From positions 3,236,122 to 3,300,121 of the forward strand of contig NZ_KB900539.1 of NCBI RefSeq assembly GCF_000378945.1: a stretch of 64,000 bases of DNA, read 5' to 3'. The position numbers and the translations under genes are program-made. Under the pieces are notes generated by a model. That model did no database searches. It was given only the letters and a program-made list of their open reading frames with translations, and was not told where the DNA came from. This stretch comes from Methyloversatilis universalis EHg5. Lineage in GTDB: Bacteria > Pseudomonadota > Gammaproteobacteria > Burkholderiales > Rhodocyclaceae. Positions 28,069-38,553 of the stretch are shown here, in pieces; position 1 is the first letter of the stretch; each line of letters begins with the position of its first letter.

Positions 28069-28950
28069 ATGGCCGACGCACTGTTCGAATCCAGCATCAA
28101 GAGCCTGCCGCTGATTGCCCGTGGCAAGGTCCGTGACATCTACGCGATCGACGACGAGAAGATGCTCATCGTCACCACCGATCGTCTGTCGGCGTTCGAC
28201 GTCATCCTGCCCGACCCCATCCCGGGCAAGGGCAAGGTGCTGACGGCCGTTTCGAACTTCTGGTTCGGCAAGCTCGCGTCCGTATCGCCCAACCACCTGA
28301 CCGGCATCGCGCCGGAAACGGTGGTGACCGCGGACGAGCGCGATCAGGTCGAAGGCCGTTCCATCGTGGTGCGCCGGCTGAAGCCGCTGCCGATCGAAGC
28401 CGTCGTACGCGGCTACCTGATCGGCTCCGGCTGGGGCGACTATTCGCGTACCGGTGCAGTGTGCGGCGTGCAGCTGCCGCACGGCCTGCGCATGGCGTCG
28501 AAACTGCCCTCCCCCATCTTCACGCCGGCCACCAAGGCGGCGGTGGGCGACCACGACGAGAACATCAGCTACGCGCAGACCGAAGCGCTGATCGGCGCCG
28601 CCATGGCGGCACAGGTGCGCGACACCGCGATTGCGCTGTACAGCGCGGCCGCCGACTACGCACGCAGCCGCGGCATCATCATCGCCGACACCAAGTTCGA
28701 GTTCGGTCTGGACGCGGAGGGCAAGCTCATCCTGATCGACGAAGCGCTGACACCGGATTCGTCGCGCTTCTGGCCGGCCGACCAGTATCAGGAAGGCAGC
28801 AATCCGCCGTCCTTCGACAAGCAGTTCGTGCGTGATTATCTGGAAACGCTGGACTGGAACAAGACCGCGCCGGGCCCGACCCTGCCGGCCGATATCATCC
28901 AGCGCACCGGTGACAAGTACCGTGAGGCCCTGACCCGGCTGATCGGCTGA
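28069..28950 (+). CDS. purC: Phosphoribosylaminoimidazole-succinocarboxamide synthase
   Basis: 293 aa from the ATG at 28069 ([27 protein letters not shown]), 41 nt after fba with AGAA-type weak ribosome-binding site. ATP-grasp-like enzyme of purine synthesis that joins aspartate to CAIR. Motifs: [76 protein letters not shown]. No other pur gene is adjacent; it is the last gene before a good terminator. Confidence 0.96.
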   Translation: MADALFESSIKSLPLIARGKVRDIYAIDDEKMLIVTTDRLSAFDVILPDPIPGKGKVLTAVSNFWFGKLASVSPNHLTGIAPETVVTADERDQVEGRSIVVRRLKPLPIEAVVRGYLIGSGWGDYSRTGAVCGVQLPHGLRMASKLPSPIFTPATKAAVGDHDENISYAQTEALIGAAMAAQVRDTAIALYSAAADYARSRGIIIADTKFEFGLDAEGKLILIDEALTPDSSRFWPADQYQEGSNPPSFDKQFVRDYLETLDWNKTAPGPTLPADIIQRTGDKYREALTRLIG

Positions 28951-28973
28951 AGCGGCATACCGCCCCTTCACGG

Positions 28974-29010
28974 ACGGAGCGTCCCGCCTCGCGCGGCACG
29001 CTCCGTTTTT
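28974..29010 (+). terminator. Rho-independent terminator after purC
   Basis: ACGGAGCGT (28974-28982) pairs perfectly with ACGCTCCGT (28998-29006), followed by further T to 29010. It closes the fbp-to-purC gene series. Confidence 0.9.
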
Positions 29011-29018
29011 CATGGTGC

Positions 29019-31724
29019 TCAGGTGCCGGTGCGCGGCACCGAGCGGGCACCGGGTCGGGTGCTGGCGGTTGTCATCGCGCTATCGGCCTGATCCACGGTT
29101 TTCATGCTGTCCAGCGTGAAGCGGAAAGTGGCTCCGCGGCCAGGCGCCGACTCGGCGCGTATCTGCCCGCCGTGGCGCTCGACGATGCGCTTCACGATCG
29201 CCAGGCCAACCCCGGTACCCGGAAACTCCTCGGCGCCGTGCATGCGCTGGAACACGCCGAACAACCGGTCGGCATAGGCCGGATCGAAACCAACGCCGTT
29301 GTCGCGCACGCAAAGCGCCGTCGGCACCGACGTGCGATCGACGAAGATATCGACCACCGGCTGGGTGTTGCGCGACGAGAACTTCAGCGCGTTGCCGATC
29401 AGATTGACGAACATCTGGCGCAACATGGCCGGGTCACCGCTGACCCGGCCGAGCGGTGACAACTGTATGCAGGAAGCCGGATACTGCTCCGCAAGATCGT
29501 GCACCACCGCCTGCACCAGCGCGTCCAGATCGACATCGGTACACAGCATGTCCACCCTCGACACGCGCGAAAAATGCAGGATGTCGTCGATCAGCAGACC
29601 CATGCGCGATGCACCGCGCTGGATGCGCTCCAGCATGTCGCGGCCTTCGTCGTCCAGCACCGGGGCGGCCTGTTCGGCCAGCAGATGGGCGAACCCGTTG
29701 ATCGCCCGTAGCGGACTGCGCAGATCGTGCGACACCGAGTAGGAAAAGGCCTCCAGTTCGCCATTCGCCTGTTCCAGCATCGCGGTGCGCTCGGCCACCC
29801 GCCGTTCCAGCGTTTCGTTCAGTTCACGCACCTGCCGCTCCGCGCGCGCCCGCTCGAGCGCGAACTGGGCGATCTCGACCAGTCGTTCCACCGTGTTCTC
29901 GTCTGCCCGCCCGGGCCGCCACGGCCGGTCGTGCAGGATGGCGAGACAGCCGAGCACGGTACCGTCCTGCGCCACCAGCGGTTGCGCCCACAGCGCGCGC
30001 AGGCCATCGGCCAGCAGCGGTTCGCGGCAATTCTCCAGCTCGGGCTCGGACAGAAGGTCTTCGTACAGCAGCGTGTTCCGGTTGCGCAGACGGTCGATCA
30101 CCGGGCCGCGACAGGGCTCTTCCGGCAGACGACGCAACCGGGCATGCAGAGCCTGCGGCAGTGCATGCCCGGTCACGCCGACGCCCAGTCCGCCGGCCGG
30201 TTCAAAGGTCAGCACCGCGCAGCGTGCGTCCTCGTTGATCAGGCCGGCCACCAGCACCGCGAGCCGTGACATGACATCGGCCAGCGGCGCGGCGGCGGCG
30301 ATCAGCGCCAGCAGTTCGCGCTCGGCCACATCGATCTGTTCCAGCCGCTTGCGCACCGACACGTCGGCCACGGTGCCCACCACCCGGGTGCTGCGGCCGG
30401 CCGCATCGCGCTGCGCCACGCCGCGCAGCAGGAACCAGCGGTAGCCGCCGTCGGCATGCCGCATGCGCAGCTCCTGCTGGAAGTGGTCGGTGCGGCCACG
30501 CAGGTGGCTGGCCACCAGCGCCGACCAGGCCCTGCGGTCCGCCGGATGGATGCCGGCCACGAAATCGCGCACCCGCATGCGCCGTCCGCCGGCGTCATGG
30601 CCCATGATCTGCGACATCCTGGGCGAAACGTACATGCGATCACTGCCGGTAATCCACTCGGCCAACCCCTCGTTCATGCCGCGCAGCGCCAGCGCGTAGC
30701 GCTGTTCGCTGGCACGCAGCGCCCGTTCGGCGCGGATGCGCGCGGTCAGATCCAGATAGGACGCCACCACCGCATACGGACGGGCGGCGCCGGCATGAAA
30801 CAGCGGCTGGGTATTCACGTTGAGCCAGCGCAGCTGGGCACCGGCGTCCTCGACGCCGATGACCACGTCGCGCGCCGGCAGGCCGTCGGCCAGCGAACGG
30901 GTGACCGGATGCATGGCGCGCGCCAGTGCATGCCCGTGCTCGTCATACAGTCTGGCCTCGGTCTGCCCATCCCGCAGGCAGGCGTGGGCAGCGTCCAGCC
31001 AGCTGCAGTCCTCACTGGTGCGGTTGCTGGTCAGCATGCCGCCCTTGGCGTCGTACAGCACCACCGCTTCGGACAGCGCGCCCAGCAGCACGCGGAAGCG
31101 TTCTTCGCTGGCGGTCAGCGAGCGCTGGACCTGCATCTGCGCGGTGATGTCGTGCGCGATCAGCAACATCTGGCGCGGCGCGTCCGGATCGACCGGCCGT
31201 GCCGCAGCGGACACCCAGCGCACCGAGCCGTCGCGCCGGCGCAGCGGCAGCTCCAGACCATCGGCACCGCGGCCGTCAGCCAGCAGCTGAGAAATGCGAA
31301 GCTTGTCCTGCGGCGTCAGACAGAAGCCGACGAAGCTGCGATCGGCAAGCGTTCCGGCGGATTCGTCCAGCAAGCGGGCAAAGGAATCATTGACCTCGCA
31401 CATCGTGCCCTCGGGCAGATCGATGATGCAGGCAGGCATGGGCAGGGGCTGGACGAGGGAGGGCCTGAGCGGCGCGGCGGAATCCGGCAGCGTTTCGGCC
31501 ACGGACGGTGCCGCCACTGCGGCAGGCCGGCGCCGGTACAGCCAGAAGCCGCACGCAACGCACCAGACGAACCAGCCGGTCTGTACCCAGACGCCCTGCG
31601 GCATGGCCAGCACGGCACCCGGCAGCCAGAGCGCGGCAACGCCCGTCACGAAGGCCGCCAGACGGCGACCGCCATGACATGACAGACCGGAAAGACGGAA
31701 CAGGCGGCCTTGCGGCAAGGTCAT
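29019..31724 (-). CDS. Multi-PAS/GAF sensor histidine kinase
   Basis: 901 aa from the ATG at 31724, which is preceded by GGAGGAG at ideal spacing; an upstream ATG at 31814 lacks a site. The N-terminus has two hydrophobic helices (about 18-70), followed by three PAS-type domains (starting near PACIIDLPEGTMCEVNDSF, FRVLLGALSEAVVLYDAKGG and LALRGMNEGLAEWI), a GAF domain (CAVLTFEPAGG through LGCLAILHD), a coiled coil, HisKA (SYSVSHDLRSPLRAINGF, phospho-accepting His) and HATPase (NLIGNALKFSS, DNGVGFDPAYADRLFGVFQ, GTGVGLAIVKRIVERHGG). The HisKA form resembles bacteriophytochrome-like kinases, but there is no PHY domain. No response regulator is adjacent on its strand; it is divergent from narX, so its partner and signal are unknown. 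Confidence 0.9.
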   Translation of the reverse strand: MTLPQGRLFRLSGLSCHGGRRLAAFVTGVAALWLPGAVLAMPQGVWVQTGWFVWCVACGFWLYRRRPAAVAAPSVAETLPDSAAPLRPSLVQPLPMPACIIDLPEGTMCEVNDSFARLLDESAGTLADRSFVGFCLTPQDKLRISQLLADGRGADGLELPLRRRDGSVRWVSAAARPVDPDAPRQMLLIAHDITAQMQVQRSLTASEERFRVLLGALSEAVVLYDAKGGMLTSNRTSEDCSWLDAAHACLRDGQTEARLYDEHGHALARAMHPVTRSLADGLPARDVVIGVEDAGAQLRWLNVNTQPLFHAGAARPYAVVASYLDLTARIRAERALRASEQRYALALRGMNEGLAEWITGSDRMYVSPRMSQIMGHDAGGRRMRVRDFVAGIHPADRRAWSALVASHLRGRTDHFQQELRMRHADGGYRWFLLRGVAQRDAAGRSTRVVGTVADVSVRKRLEQIDVAERELLALIAAAAPLADVMSRLAVLVAGLINEDARCAVLTFEPAGGLGVGVTGHALPQALHARLRRLPEEPCRGPVIDRLRNRNTLLYEDLLSEPELENCREPLLADGLRALWAQPLVAQDGTVLGCLAILHDRPWRPGRADENTVERLVEIAQFALERARAERQVRELNETLERRVAERTAMLEQANGELEAFSYSVSHDLRSPLRAINGFAHLLAEQAAPVLDDEGRDMLERIQRGASRMGLLIDDILHFSRVSRVDMLCTDVDLDALVQAVVHDLAEQYPASCIQLSPLGRVSGDPAMLRQMFVNLIGNALKFSSRNTQPVVDIFVDRTSVPTALCVRDNGVGFDPAYADRLFGVFQRMHGAEEFPGTGVGLAIVKRIVERHGGQIRAESAPGRGATFRFTLDSMKTVDQADSAMTTASTRPGARSVPRTGT

Positions 31725-31976
31725 CCACTCCTCCAGGGCGATGCGCGAGCAGATTTCGGGCTCGGGACAACCGCTGCGGAAGAACGGCACTGACTTCCGG
31801 AACGGCCTGTGCACAGATGGGCACGCCGGGCAGAGAATAGTCCAAAGCCATACTGTGACAAAGCACCTCGTCGTTCTCCACCGTGCCGGGTGGCACGGCT
31901 GGCCACTGACACGCGGTCTGTCGCTGCCGCATAGGACTGCTCGATATTCGGTGCGTCAACTCCTACACTCGACACC

Positions 31977-33884
31977 ATGCAGAAACAGAAACACTGGAAT
32001 CTCGGTGCCAAGCTTGCCGTCGCGGCCGCACCCTTTGCACTGCTTGCGCTGCTGTCGATCTCGCTCACGCTCTGGGTGTCCTGGCAGCTGGACGGCGGTG
32101 CGGCGGCAGTCAACGAGGCGGGCCGCATGCGCATGCAGGCCTACCGCATGTCGCTGCTGGTGGCGGCCGGCGAACGCAATCTGCTGCCGGACGCCAGCGC
32201 CGAATTCGAGCGCAGTCTGGCCCTGCTGAACCGGGGTGATGCCGAGCGCCCGCTGTTCATGCCGCGCGACGAGGACATCCGCGCCCGCTTCGAGGCGGTC
32301 GGACAGCACTGGCAGGAATACCGCCACCACTGGCTGGACGTGCAGCCGGCCGACAGCCACGGCCTGCGCGAGGAAACCGCCCGCTTCACCGGTCGCATCG
32401 ACGCGCTGGTGGCCGGCATCGAAGCCCACATGTCGCGCTGGACCGCGCTGCTCAACCTGCTGCAGCTGGCCACCATGGCGCTCGCCGTGATCGGTGCCAC
32501 CGTGCTGCTCTACATCGGCTACCTGTTCGTGCTGGAGCCAGTGGGCCAGCTCAAGCAGGCGCTCGAACGCATACAGCAGGGCGACCTGGGCACCCGGGTC
32601 GAACGCAACAGCAGCGACGAGTTCGGCACGCTGGCCGACGGCTTCAACGACATGGCCGACCAGATCCAGGCGATGTACCGCAACCTCGAAGCCAAGGTGT
32701 CGGCCAAGACCGCTGAACTGCAGGACAAACGCGAGCGGCTGGAAGCGCTGTACGAAGTGACCTCGCTGATCGCGACCGCCCGCTCGCTGGAAGAACTGGC
32801 CCGCGGCTTCGTCGGTTACGTGGCGCGGGCGGTGCGGGCCGACGGCGTGGCGCTGCGCTGGTCGGACGAAGCCAACCGCCGATACGTGCTGCTCGCGTCA
32901 CAGGGCCTGCCGGCCTACATGGTCGATGGCGAACGCTGCCTGCGCGCGGAGGAATGCCATTGCGGCTCGCCCAAGGCACCGCCGTTCGCGCGTGTCATTC
33001 CCATTCAGGCGCTGGAAAACGAGGGGTTGCAGTATTGCAGCGAAGCCGGCTTTGAAACCCTGGTTTCGGTACCGGTCCGGCTGAAGGACAGGCTGATGGG
33101 CGAAGTTGACCTGTTTTTCCACGCCGAGGTCGATCTGTCGCCCTCGGCCCGTTCTCTGCTCGAAGCGCTGGCCACCCATCTGGCGAGCGGCATGGAAAAC
33201 CTGCGACTGAACGCGCTTCAGCACGAGGCTGCGGTGTCTCAGGAGCGCAACTTCCTCGCCAACGAACTGCACGACTCGATCGCGCAGTCGCTGGCCTTCA
33301 TGAAAATGCAGGTTGAAATGATGCGCACCAGCCTGTCAGCGCACGACGAAACAGGCACCCGGGCCATGCTGGACGAACTGGATGCCGGCCTGCGCGAAAG
33401 TACCGGCGACGTACGCGAACTGCTGCTGCACTTCCGCACCCGCACCAATTCCGAGGACATCGAGGCGGCGCTGCAGGCCACGCTGCGCAAGTTCGAGCAC
33501 CAGAGCGGCGTGCGTACCACGCTGACGCTGAACGAGCACGGCATGCCTCTGCCCCCTGACCTGCAGATCCAGGTGCTGCACATCGTGCAGGAAGCGCTGT
33601 CGAACGTGCGCAAGCATGCCCGGGCCGGTCACGTGTGGCTGGATGTTCAGCAACAGCCCCAGTGGCGCATCGAAGTACGCGACGACGGTCGCGGCTTCGA
33701 GGTGGGCGACGGCCCGCCGGACGAAACCCATGTCGGCCTGCGCATCATGCAGGAGCGGGCTACGCGCATCGGGGCACGGATCGAAGTATTCTCCACCTCC
33801 GGAAAAGGGACGTCGGTGGTGCTCACGCTGCCGGCCAGTGACCCCACGCTGCTCGATCTGCCGCCGATGCAGGCCGTTTCATGA
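31977..33884 (+). CDS. narX: Nitrate/nitrite sensor histidine kinase NarX
   Basis: 635 aa. TM1 (about 12-34), a periplasmic sensor with the P-box-like NEAGRMRMQAYRM (46-58), TM2 (about 160-184), HAMP (about 185-240), a GAF-like central module containing a cysteine cluster (C321, C327, C329, C354) as in NarX proteins, and a HisKA_3 transmitter with the phospho-accepting H432 in NELHDSIAQSL followed by an HATPase (DDGRGFEVG). It senses nitrate/nitrite and phosphorylates NarL. Its stop overlaps the narL start by four bases (ATGA). Confidence 0.95.
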   Translation: MQKQKHWNLGAKLAVAAAPFALLALLSISLTLWVSWQLDGGAAAVNEAGRMRMQAYRMSLLVAAGERNLLPDASAEFERSLALLNRGDAERPLFMPRDEDIRARFEAVGQHWQEYRHHWLDVQPADSHGLREETARFTGRIDALVAGIEAHMSRWTALLNLLQLATMALAVIGATVLLYIGYLFVLEPVGQLKQALERIQQGDLGTRVERNSSDEFGTLADGFNDMADQIQAMYRNLEAKVSAKTAELQDKRERLEALYEVTSLIATARSLEELARGFVGYVARAVRADGVALRWSDEANRRYVLLASQGLPAYMVDGERCLRAEECHCGSPKAPPFARVIPIQALENEGLQYCSEAGFETLVSVPVRLKDRLMGEVDLFFHAEVDLSPSARSLLEALATHLASGMENLRLNALQHEAAVSQERNFLANELHDSIAQSLAFMKMQVEMMRTSLSAHDETGTRAMLDELDAGLRESTGDVRELLLHFRTRTNSEDIEAALQATLRKFEHQSGVRTTLTLNEHGMPLPPDLQIQVLHIVQEALSNVRKHARAGHVWLDVQQQPQWRIEVRDDGRGFEVGDGPPDETHVGLRIMQERATRIGARIEVFSTSGKGTSVVLTLPASDPTLLDLPPMQAVS

Positions 33885-34561
33885 ATACTGCTGCCGACCA
33901 CACGCCGATCCGCATCCTGCTGGTCGATGACCACACGCTGTTCAGGCGCGGCCTGTCCGCGCTGCTTTCGCGCGACCCCGGCCTGCAGATCGTGGGCGAC
34001 GCGGCCGACGCCGGCGAGGCACAGCGACGGGCGCAGCAGCTCAACCCTGACGTCATCCTGCTGGACAACCACCTGCCGGGCGTCAATGGCGTGGATGCAC
34101 TGCCTGCGCTGCGCGAGGCCGCCCCCGGTGCCCGCATCCTGATGCTCACCATCAGCGAGGACGGCGAAGACCTTGCCACCGCGTTGCGCGGCGGTGCCAG
34201 CGGCTATCTGCTGAAGACCATGGAAGGCGAGGCGCTGGCACGCGCCATCCACCGTGCCATGGCCGGCGAAGCGGTAGTGGCCGACGAAATGACCGGCAAG
34301 CTGGTCGAGGTGTTCCGTCAGGCGGCGACGCCACCGGCTGCAGTGGTCGATGCGGCCGTGCCGGCAGCCGGCGCGCTGTCACCGCGAGAAACCGACATCC
34401 TGCGCGGCATCTCGCGCGGCGACAGCAACAAGGTGATTGCCCGCGATCTGGGCATCGCGGAAACCACGGTCAAGATCCACGTGCAGCACATCCTGCGCAA
34501 GCTGGGCGTCAGTTCGCGCGTGCAGGTGGCGGTGATCGCGGTGGAACGCGGACTGGTGTAG
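33881..34561 (+). CDS. narL: Nitrate/nitrite response regulator NarL
   Basis: 226 aa. Receiver domain (ILLVDDHTLFRRGL, phospho-acceptor Asp in DVILLDNHLPGVNG, conserved Lys in GYLLKTMEG) and a C-terminal LuxR/FixJ helix-turn-helix (LSPRETDILRGISRGDSNKVIARDLGIAETTVKIHVQHILRKLGVSSR). Coupled to narX. Expected target: the nar operon 2.7 kb downstream. Confidence 0.95.
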   Translation: MNTAADHTPIRILLVDDHTLFRRGLSALLSRDPGLQIVGDAADAGEAQRRAQQLNPDVILLDNHLPGVNGVDALPALREAAPGARILMLTISEDGEDLATALRGGASGYLLKTMEGEALARAIHRAMAGEAVVADEMTGKLVEVFRQAATPPAAVVDAAVPAAGALSPRETDILRGISRGDSNKVIARDLGIAETTVKIHVQHILRKLGVSSRVQVAVIAVERGLV

Positions 34562-34585
34562 CCGCGGTAAGCCGGCGCCCGCGCC

Positions 34586-36115
<1,530 letters not shown>

Positions 36116-36126
36116 GTCCTCAATGA

Positions 36127-36182
36127 GGTCATTTCCACCATTCACGGTTAAATAAACCCTGACTGAAAGGGTCGATATTACC
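36127..36182. promoter_or_regulatory. Three NorR-binding boxes GGT-N7-ACC
   Basis: Three exact copies of GGT-N7-ACC stand at 36127-36139, 36146-36158 and 36170-36182; the last extends to GGGT-N7-ACCC. This is the enhancer arrangement described for NorR in Ralstonia and E. coli, where three sites load a hexamer. They lie just upstream of norR (36115) and about 70-120 bp upstream of the predicted ytfE transcription start. Confidence 0.88.
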
Positions 36183-36223
36183 CCTCTCGTACGCAAGTGA
36201 CTGAACTGTAAGCACCCGCAGGC

Positions 36224-36238
36224 TGGCCCCGATCTTGC
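36224..36238 (+). promoter_or_regulatory. Sigma-54 (-24/-12) promoter of ytfE
   Basis: TGGCCCCGATCTTGC: the GG (36225-36226) and GC (36237-36238) elements have exactly the 10-bp spacing of sigma-54 promoters. Predicted start near 36250, with the NorR boxes upstream and ytfE 70 nt downstream. Confidence 0.8.
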
Positions 36239-36319
36239 GAAACAGGGTCATGTGCCCGCCGGCCACCTACCGTGACCGGCACCGGGCGACGACAGACACG
36301 ACCACGGAGACCGACCACC

Positions 36320-36991
36320 ATGAACATGACCGAACAATCGCTGGGAGAACTGGCCCGTACCATTCCCGGCGCCACCCGCATCTTCCACACCCATCGTCTG
36401 GACTTCTGCTGCGGCGGCAAGAAAACGCTGGGCGAAGCGGCCGAGCGCCGCGGTCTGGACGCACACCGCATCGCGGACGAACTGCAGGCGCTGCGTGCCT
36501 CCGCCGAAGCCGGCGGGCAGGACTGGTCGGCGGTGGACAACGAAACGCTGATCGCCCACATCCTGAGCCGCTTCCACGACCGTCACCGCGAACAGCTGCC
36601 GGAACTGATCCGGCTGGCGCGCCGGGTGGAACAGGTGCATGGCGACCGTCCGGACTGCCCGCTCGGGCTGGCGAACCATCTCGAATCCATGCTGCAGGAA
36701 CTGGCCACCCACATGCTGAAGGAAGAACAGATCCTGTTCCCGATGCTGATGCACACCTCGCCCGCCACCGCAGGCAGCCCGATCGCGGTGATGCGGCACG
36801 AACATGACCAGCACGGCGAAACGCTGCGCACGCTGGAAGCACTGACCGACGACATCACGCCGCCGGCCGATGCCTGCAACACATGGCGCGCGCTCTACAC
36901 CGGCCTGCGCCAGCTGCGTGACGACCTGATGGAACACATCCATCTGGAAAACAACATCCTGTTCGAGGTGCGCACGCCCGTCGCCGCCTGA
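36320..36991 (+). CDS. ytfE: Di-iron RIC protein YtfE/NorA (repair of iron centres, NO response)
   Basis: 223 aa from the ATG at 36320. N-terminal ScdA-type domain with LDFCCGGKKTLGEAA (about 27-41), then a haemerythrin-like four-helix bundle with metal-ligand motifs FHDRHREQLPEL, HMLKEEQILFP, MRHEHDQHGE and EHIHLENNILF. The family repairs iron-sulfur clusters damaged by nitric oxide and binds NO at its di-iron site; in Ralstonia the homologue (NorA) is under NorR control, and the operators here show the same wiring. No norB (NO reductase) follows; instead there is a terminator. Confidence 0.94.
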   Translation: MNMTEQSLGELARTIPGATRIFHTHRLDFCCGGKKTLGEAAERRGLDAHRIADELQALRASAEAGGQDWSAVDNETLIAHILSRFHDRHREQLPELIRLARRVEQVHGDRPDCPLGLANHLESMLQELATHMLKEEQILFPMLMHTSPATAGSPIAVMRHEHDQHGETLRTLEALTDDITPPADACNTWRALYTGLRQLRDDLMEHIHLENNILFEVRTPVAA

Positions 36992-37022
36992 CCGCTTTTC
37001 CGCTCTCTCCCTGCCCCACCCT

Positions 37023-37047
37023 GGCGCCCCTTGCGGGCGCCTTTTTT
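37023..37047 (+). terminator. Rho-independent terminator after ytfE
   Basis: GGCGCCC (37023-37029), loop CTTGC, GGGCGCC (37035-37041), then six T (37042-37047). It isolates ytfE from the nar operon. Confidence 0.92.
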
Positions 37048-37115
37048 CATTCCGGTCCGCCTTTTCCGGCAAGTCGCCACCGCGCCGTTTCCAGCATGCC
37101 GGCGGACTTGCGCGC

Positions 37116-37129
37116 TTGACCTCGATCAA
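37116..37129. promoter_or_regulatory. FNR/DNR-type box ahead of the nar operon
   Basis: TTGAC-CTCG-ATCAA, one mismatch from TTGAT-N4-ATCAA, embedded in a perfect 9-bp palindrome (37111-37119 with 37126-37134). If it acts at -41.5, transcription would begin near 37164. Two tandem NarL-like heptamers in reverse orientation (CGGGGTA 37149-37155, CGGAGTA 37163-37169; 6 of 7 to consensus) lie beside the expected start. Anaerobic control by an FNR/DNR-type factor is expected. Confidence 0.82.
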
Positions 37130-37197
37130 GCGCGGCACAGCTTCCGACCGGGGTAGTTCTTCCGGAGTATGTCCATGCCGTCGCCATCGTTCTTCCG

Positions 37198-37236
37198 CAG
37201 GGGCCGGACGATACCGTTGAAGGATTCCGGCCCCTG
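37198..37236 (+). promoter_or_regulatory. Hairpin in the predicted narK1 5' leader
   Basis: A perfect 11-bp inverted repeat (37198-37208 with 37226-37236) around a 17-nt loop, with no T-run after it. It sits between the expected nar transcription start and the narK1 start codon (37284), so it may influence mRNA stability or translation. Role unknown. Confidence 0.55.
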
Positions 37237-37283
37237 CCGCCGCTCCCTACCATCGCCGCAGGTAAAAAAGGGAGGACCGAATC

Positions 37284-38531
37284 ATGACCAGGAAGGGACA
37301 GGCGCTGTCGGTGCTGATCGTCAGCACCCTGGCGTTCACCGTGTGCTTCATGGTGTGGATGATGTTTGGCGTGATCGGCATACCGATCAAGAAGGCGCTG
37401 GACCTCAACGCCACCCAGTTCGGACTGCTCACCGCCACGCCGGTGCTCACCGGCTCGCTGGTGCGCGTGCCGCTGGGCATCTGGACCGACAAATACGGCG
37501 GCCGCATCGTGATGACGCTGCTGATGGCCTCTACCGTGCCGGCGATCTGGCTGATGGGCTACGCCACCGAATACTGGCACTTCCTCACCATCGGCCTGTT
37601 CGTCGGCCTGGCAGGCGGCTCGTTCTCGGTCGGCACGCCCTATGTCGCGCGCTGGTTCCCGAAGGAGAAGCAGGGCTTCGCGATGGGTGTGTATGGCGCC
37701 GGCAACTCGGGGGCTGCGGTGAACAAGTTCGTCGCCCCGGCGCTGGTGGTCGCCTTCGGCTGGACCATGGTGCCGCACGTCTACGCCGCCATCATGCTGG
37801 GCACCGTCATCGTGTTCTGGCTGTTCAGCCACAGCGATCCGGCCCATCTGGTGGCATCGAACACGAAGTTCAGTGACCAGCTGAAGGCGCTGAAGGACCC
37901 GCGCGTACTGAAGTACTGCCAGTACTACAGCATCGTGTTCGGCGGCTATGTCGCACTCAGCCTGTGGATGGTGCAGTACTACGTCGGCGAGTACGGGCTG
38001 GACATCCGCGCCGCCGCGCTGCTGGCCGCCTGTTTCTCGCTTCCCGGCGGCGTGCTGCGCGCGATCGGTGGCTGGCTGTCGGACAAGTACGGCGCGCACA
38101 GCGTCACCTGGTGGGTGCTGTGGGTGAGCTGGATCTGCCTCTTCGTGCTGTCCTACCCGCAGACGCAATTCACCGTTGTCACCCTCACCGGCGAACAGAC
38201 CTTCCACATCGGCCTGAACGTCTATGCCTTCACCGGCCTGATGTTCATCCTCGGCATCGCCTGGGCCTTCGGCAAGGCCAGCGTGTTCAAGTACATCAGC
38301 AACGACTACCCGGCCAACATCGGCACCATCAGCGGCATCGTCGGTCTGGCCGGCGGCCTCGGCGGCTTCGTGCTGCCCATCCTGTTCGGTGTGCTGCTCG
38401 ACCTCACCGGCATACGCTCCAGCGCCTTCATGCTCATGTACGGCGTGGTGTGGGTATCCCTCATCTGGATGTACTTCACCGAAGTCCGCCGCACCCCGCT
38501 GGTGGATGACGTCACGGCCCCCCGGCCCTGA
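37284..38531 (+). CDS. narK1: Nitrate/nitrite MFS transporter NarK1-type
   Basis: 415 aa, about 12 transmembrane helices, major facilitator fold. Conserved GIPIKKALDLNATQFGLLTATPVLTGSLVRVPLGIWTDKYGGR and the nitrate-signature-like GAGNSGAAVNKFVAPALV. Type I NarK proteins are thought to bring nitrate in with protons to start respiration. AGGGAGGA precedes the ATG. First gene of the nar operon, 22 nt before narK2; the pair is fused into one protein in Paracoccus. Confidence 0.93.
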   Translation: MTRKGQALSVLIVSTLAFTVCFMVWMMFGVIGIPIKKALDLNATQFGLLTATPVLTGSLVRVPLGIWTDKYGGRIVMTLLMASTVPAIWLMGYATEYWHFLTIGLFVGLAGGSFSVGTPYVARWFPKEKQGFAMGVYGAGNSGAAVNKFVAPALVVAFGWTMVPHVYAAIMLGTVIVFWLFSHSDPAHLVASNTKFSDQLKALKDPRVLKYCQYYSIVFGGYVALSLWMVQYYVGEYGLDIRAAALLAACFSLPGGVLRAIGGWLSDKYGAHSVTWWVLWVSWICLFVLSYPQTQFTVVTLTGEQTFHIGLNVYAFTGLMFILGIAWAFGKASVFKYISNDYPANIGTISGIVGLAGGLGGFVLPILFGVLLDLTGIRSSAFMLMYGVVWVSLIWMYFTEVRRTPLVDDVTAPRP

Positions 38532-38553
38532 CCCGGCTCTTACGGAGATCGAC

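Noticed and set aside
36116-36196. Longer norR start near 36196
   Set aside because: The extension would place all three NorR operators inside the coding sequence and adds residues not typical of NorR; 36115 matches family length.
37149-37169. NarL heptamers as a firm feature
   Set aside because: Each is one base off consensus and such 7-mers are frequent by chance; kept only as a remark with the FNR-type box.
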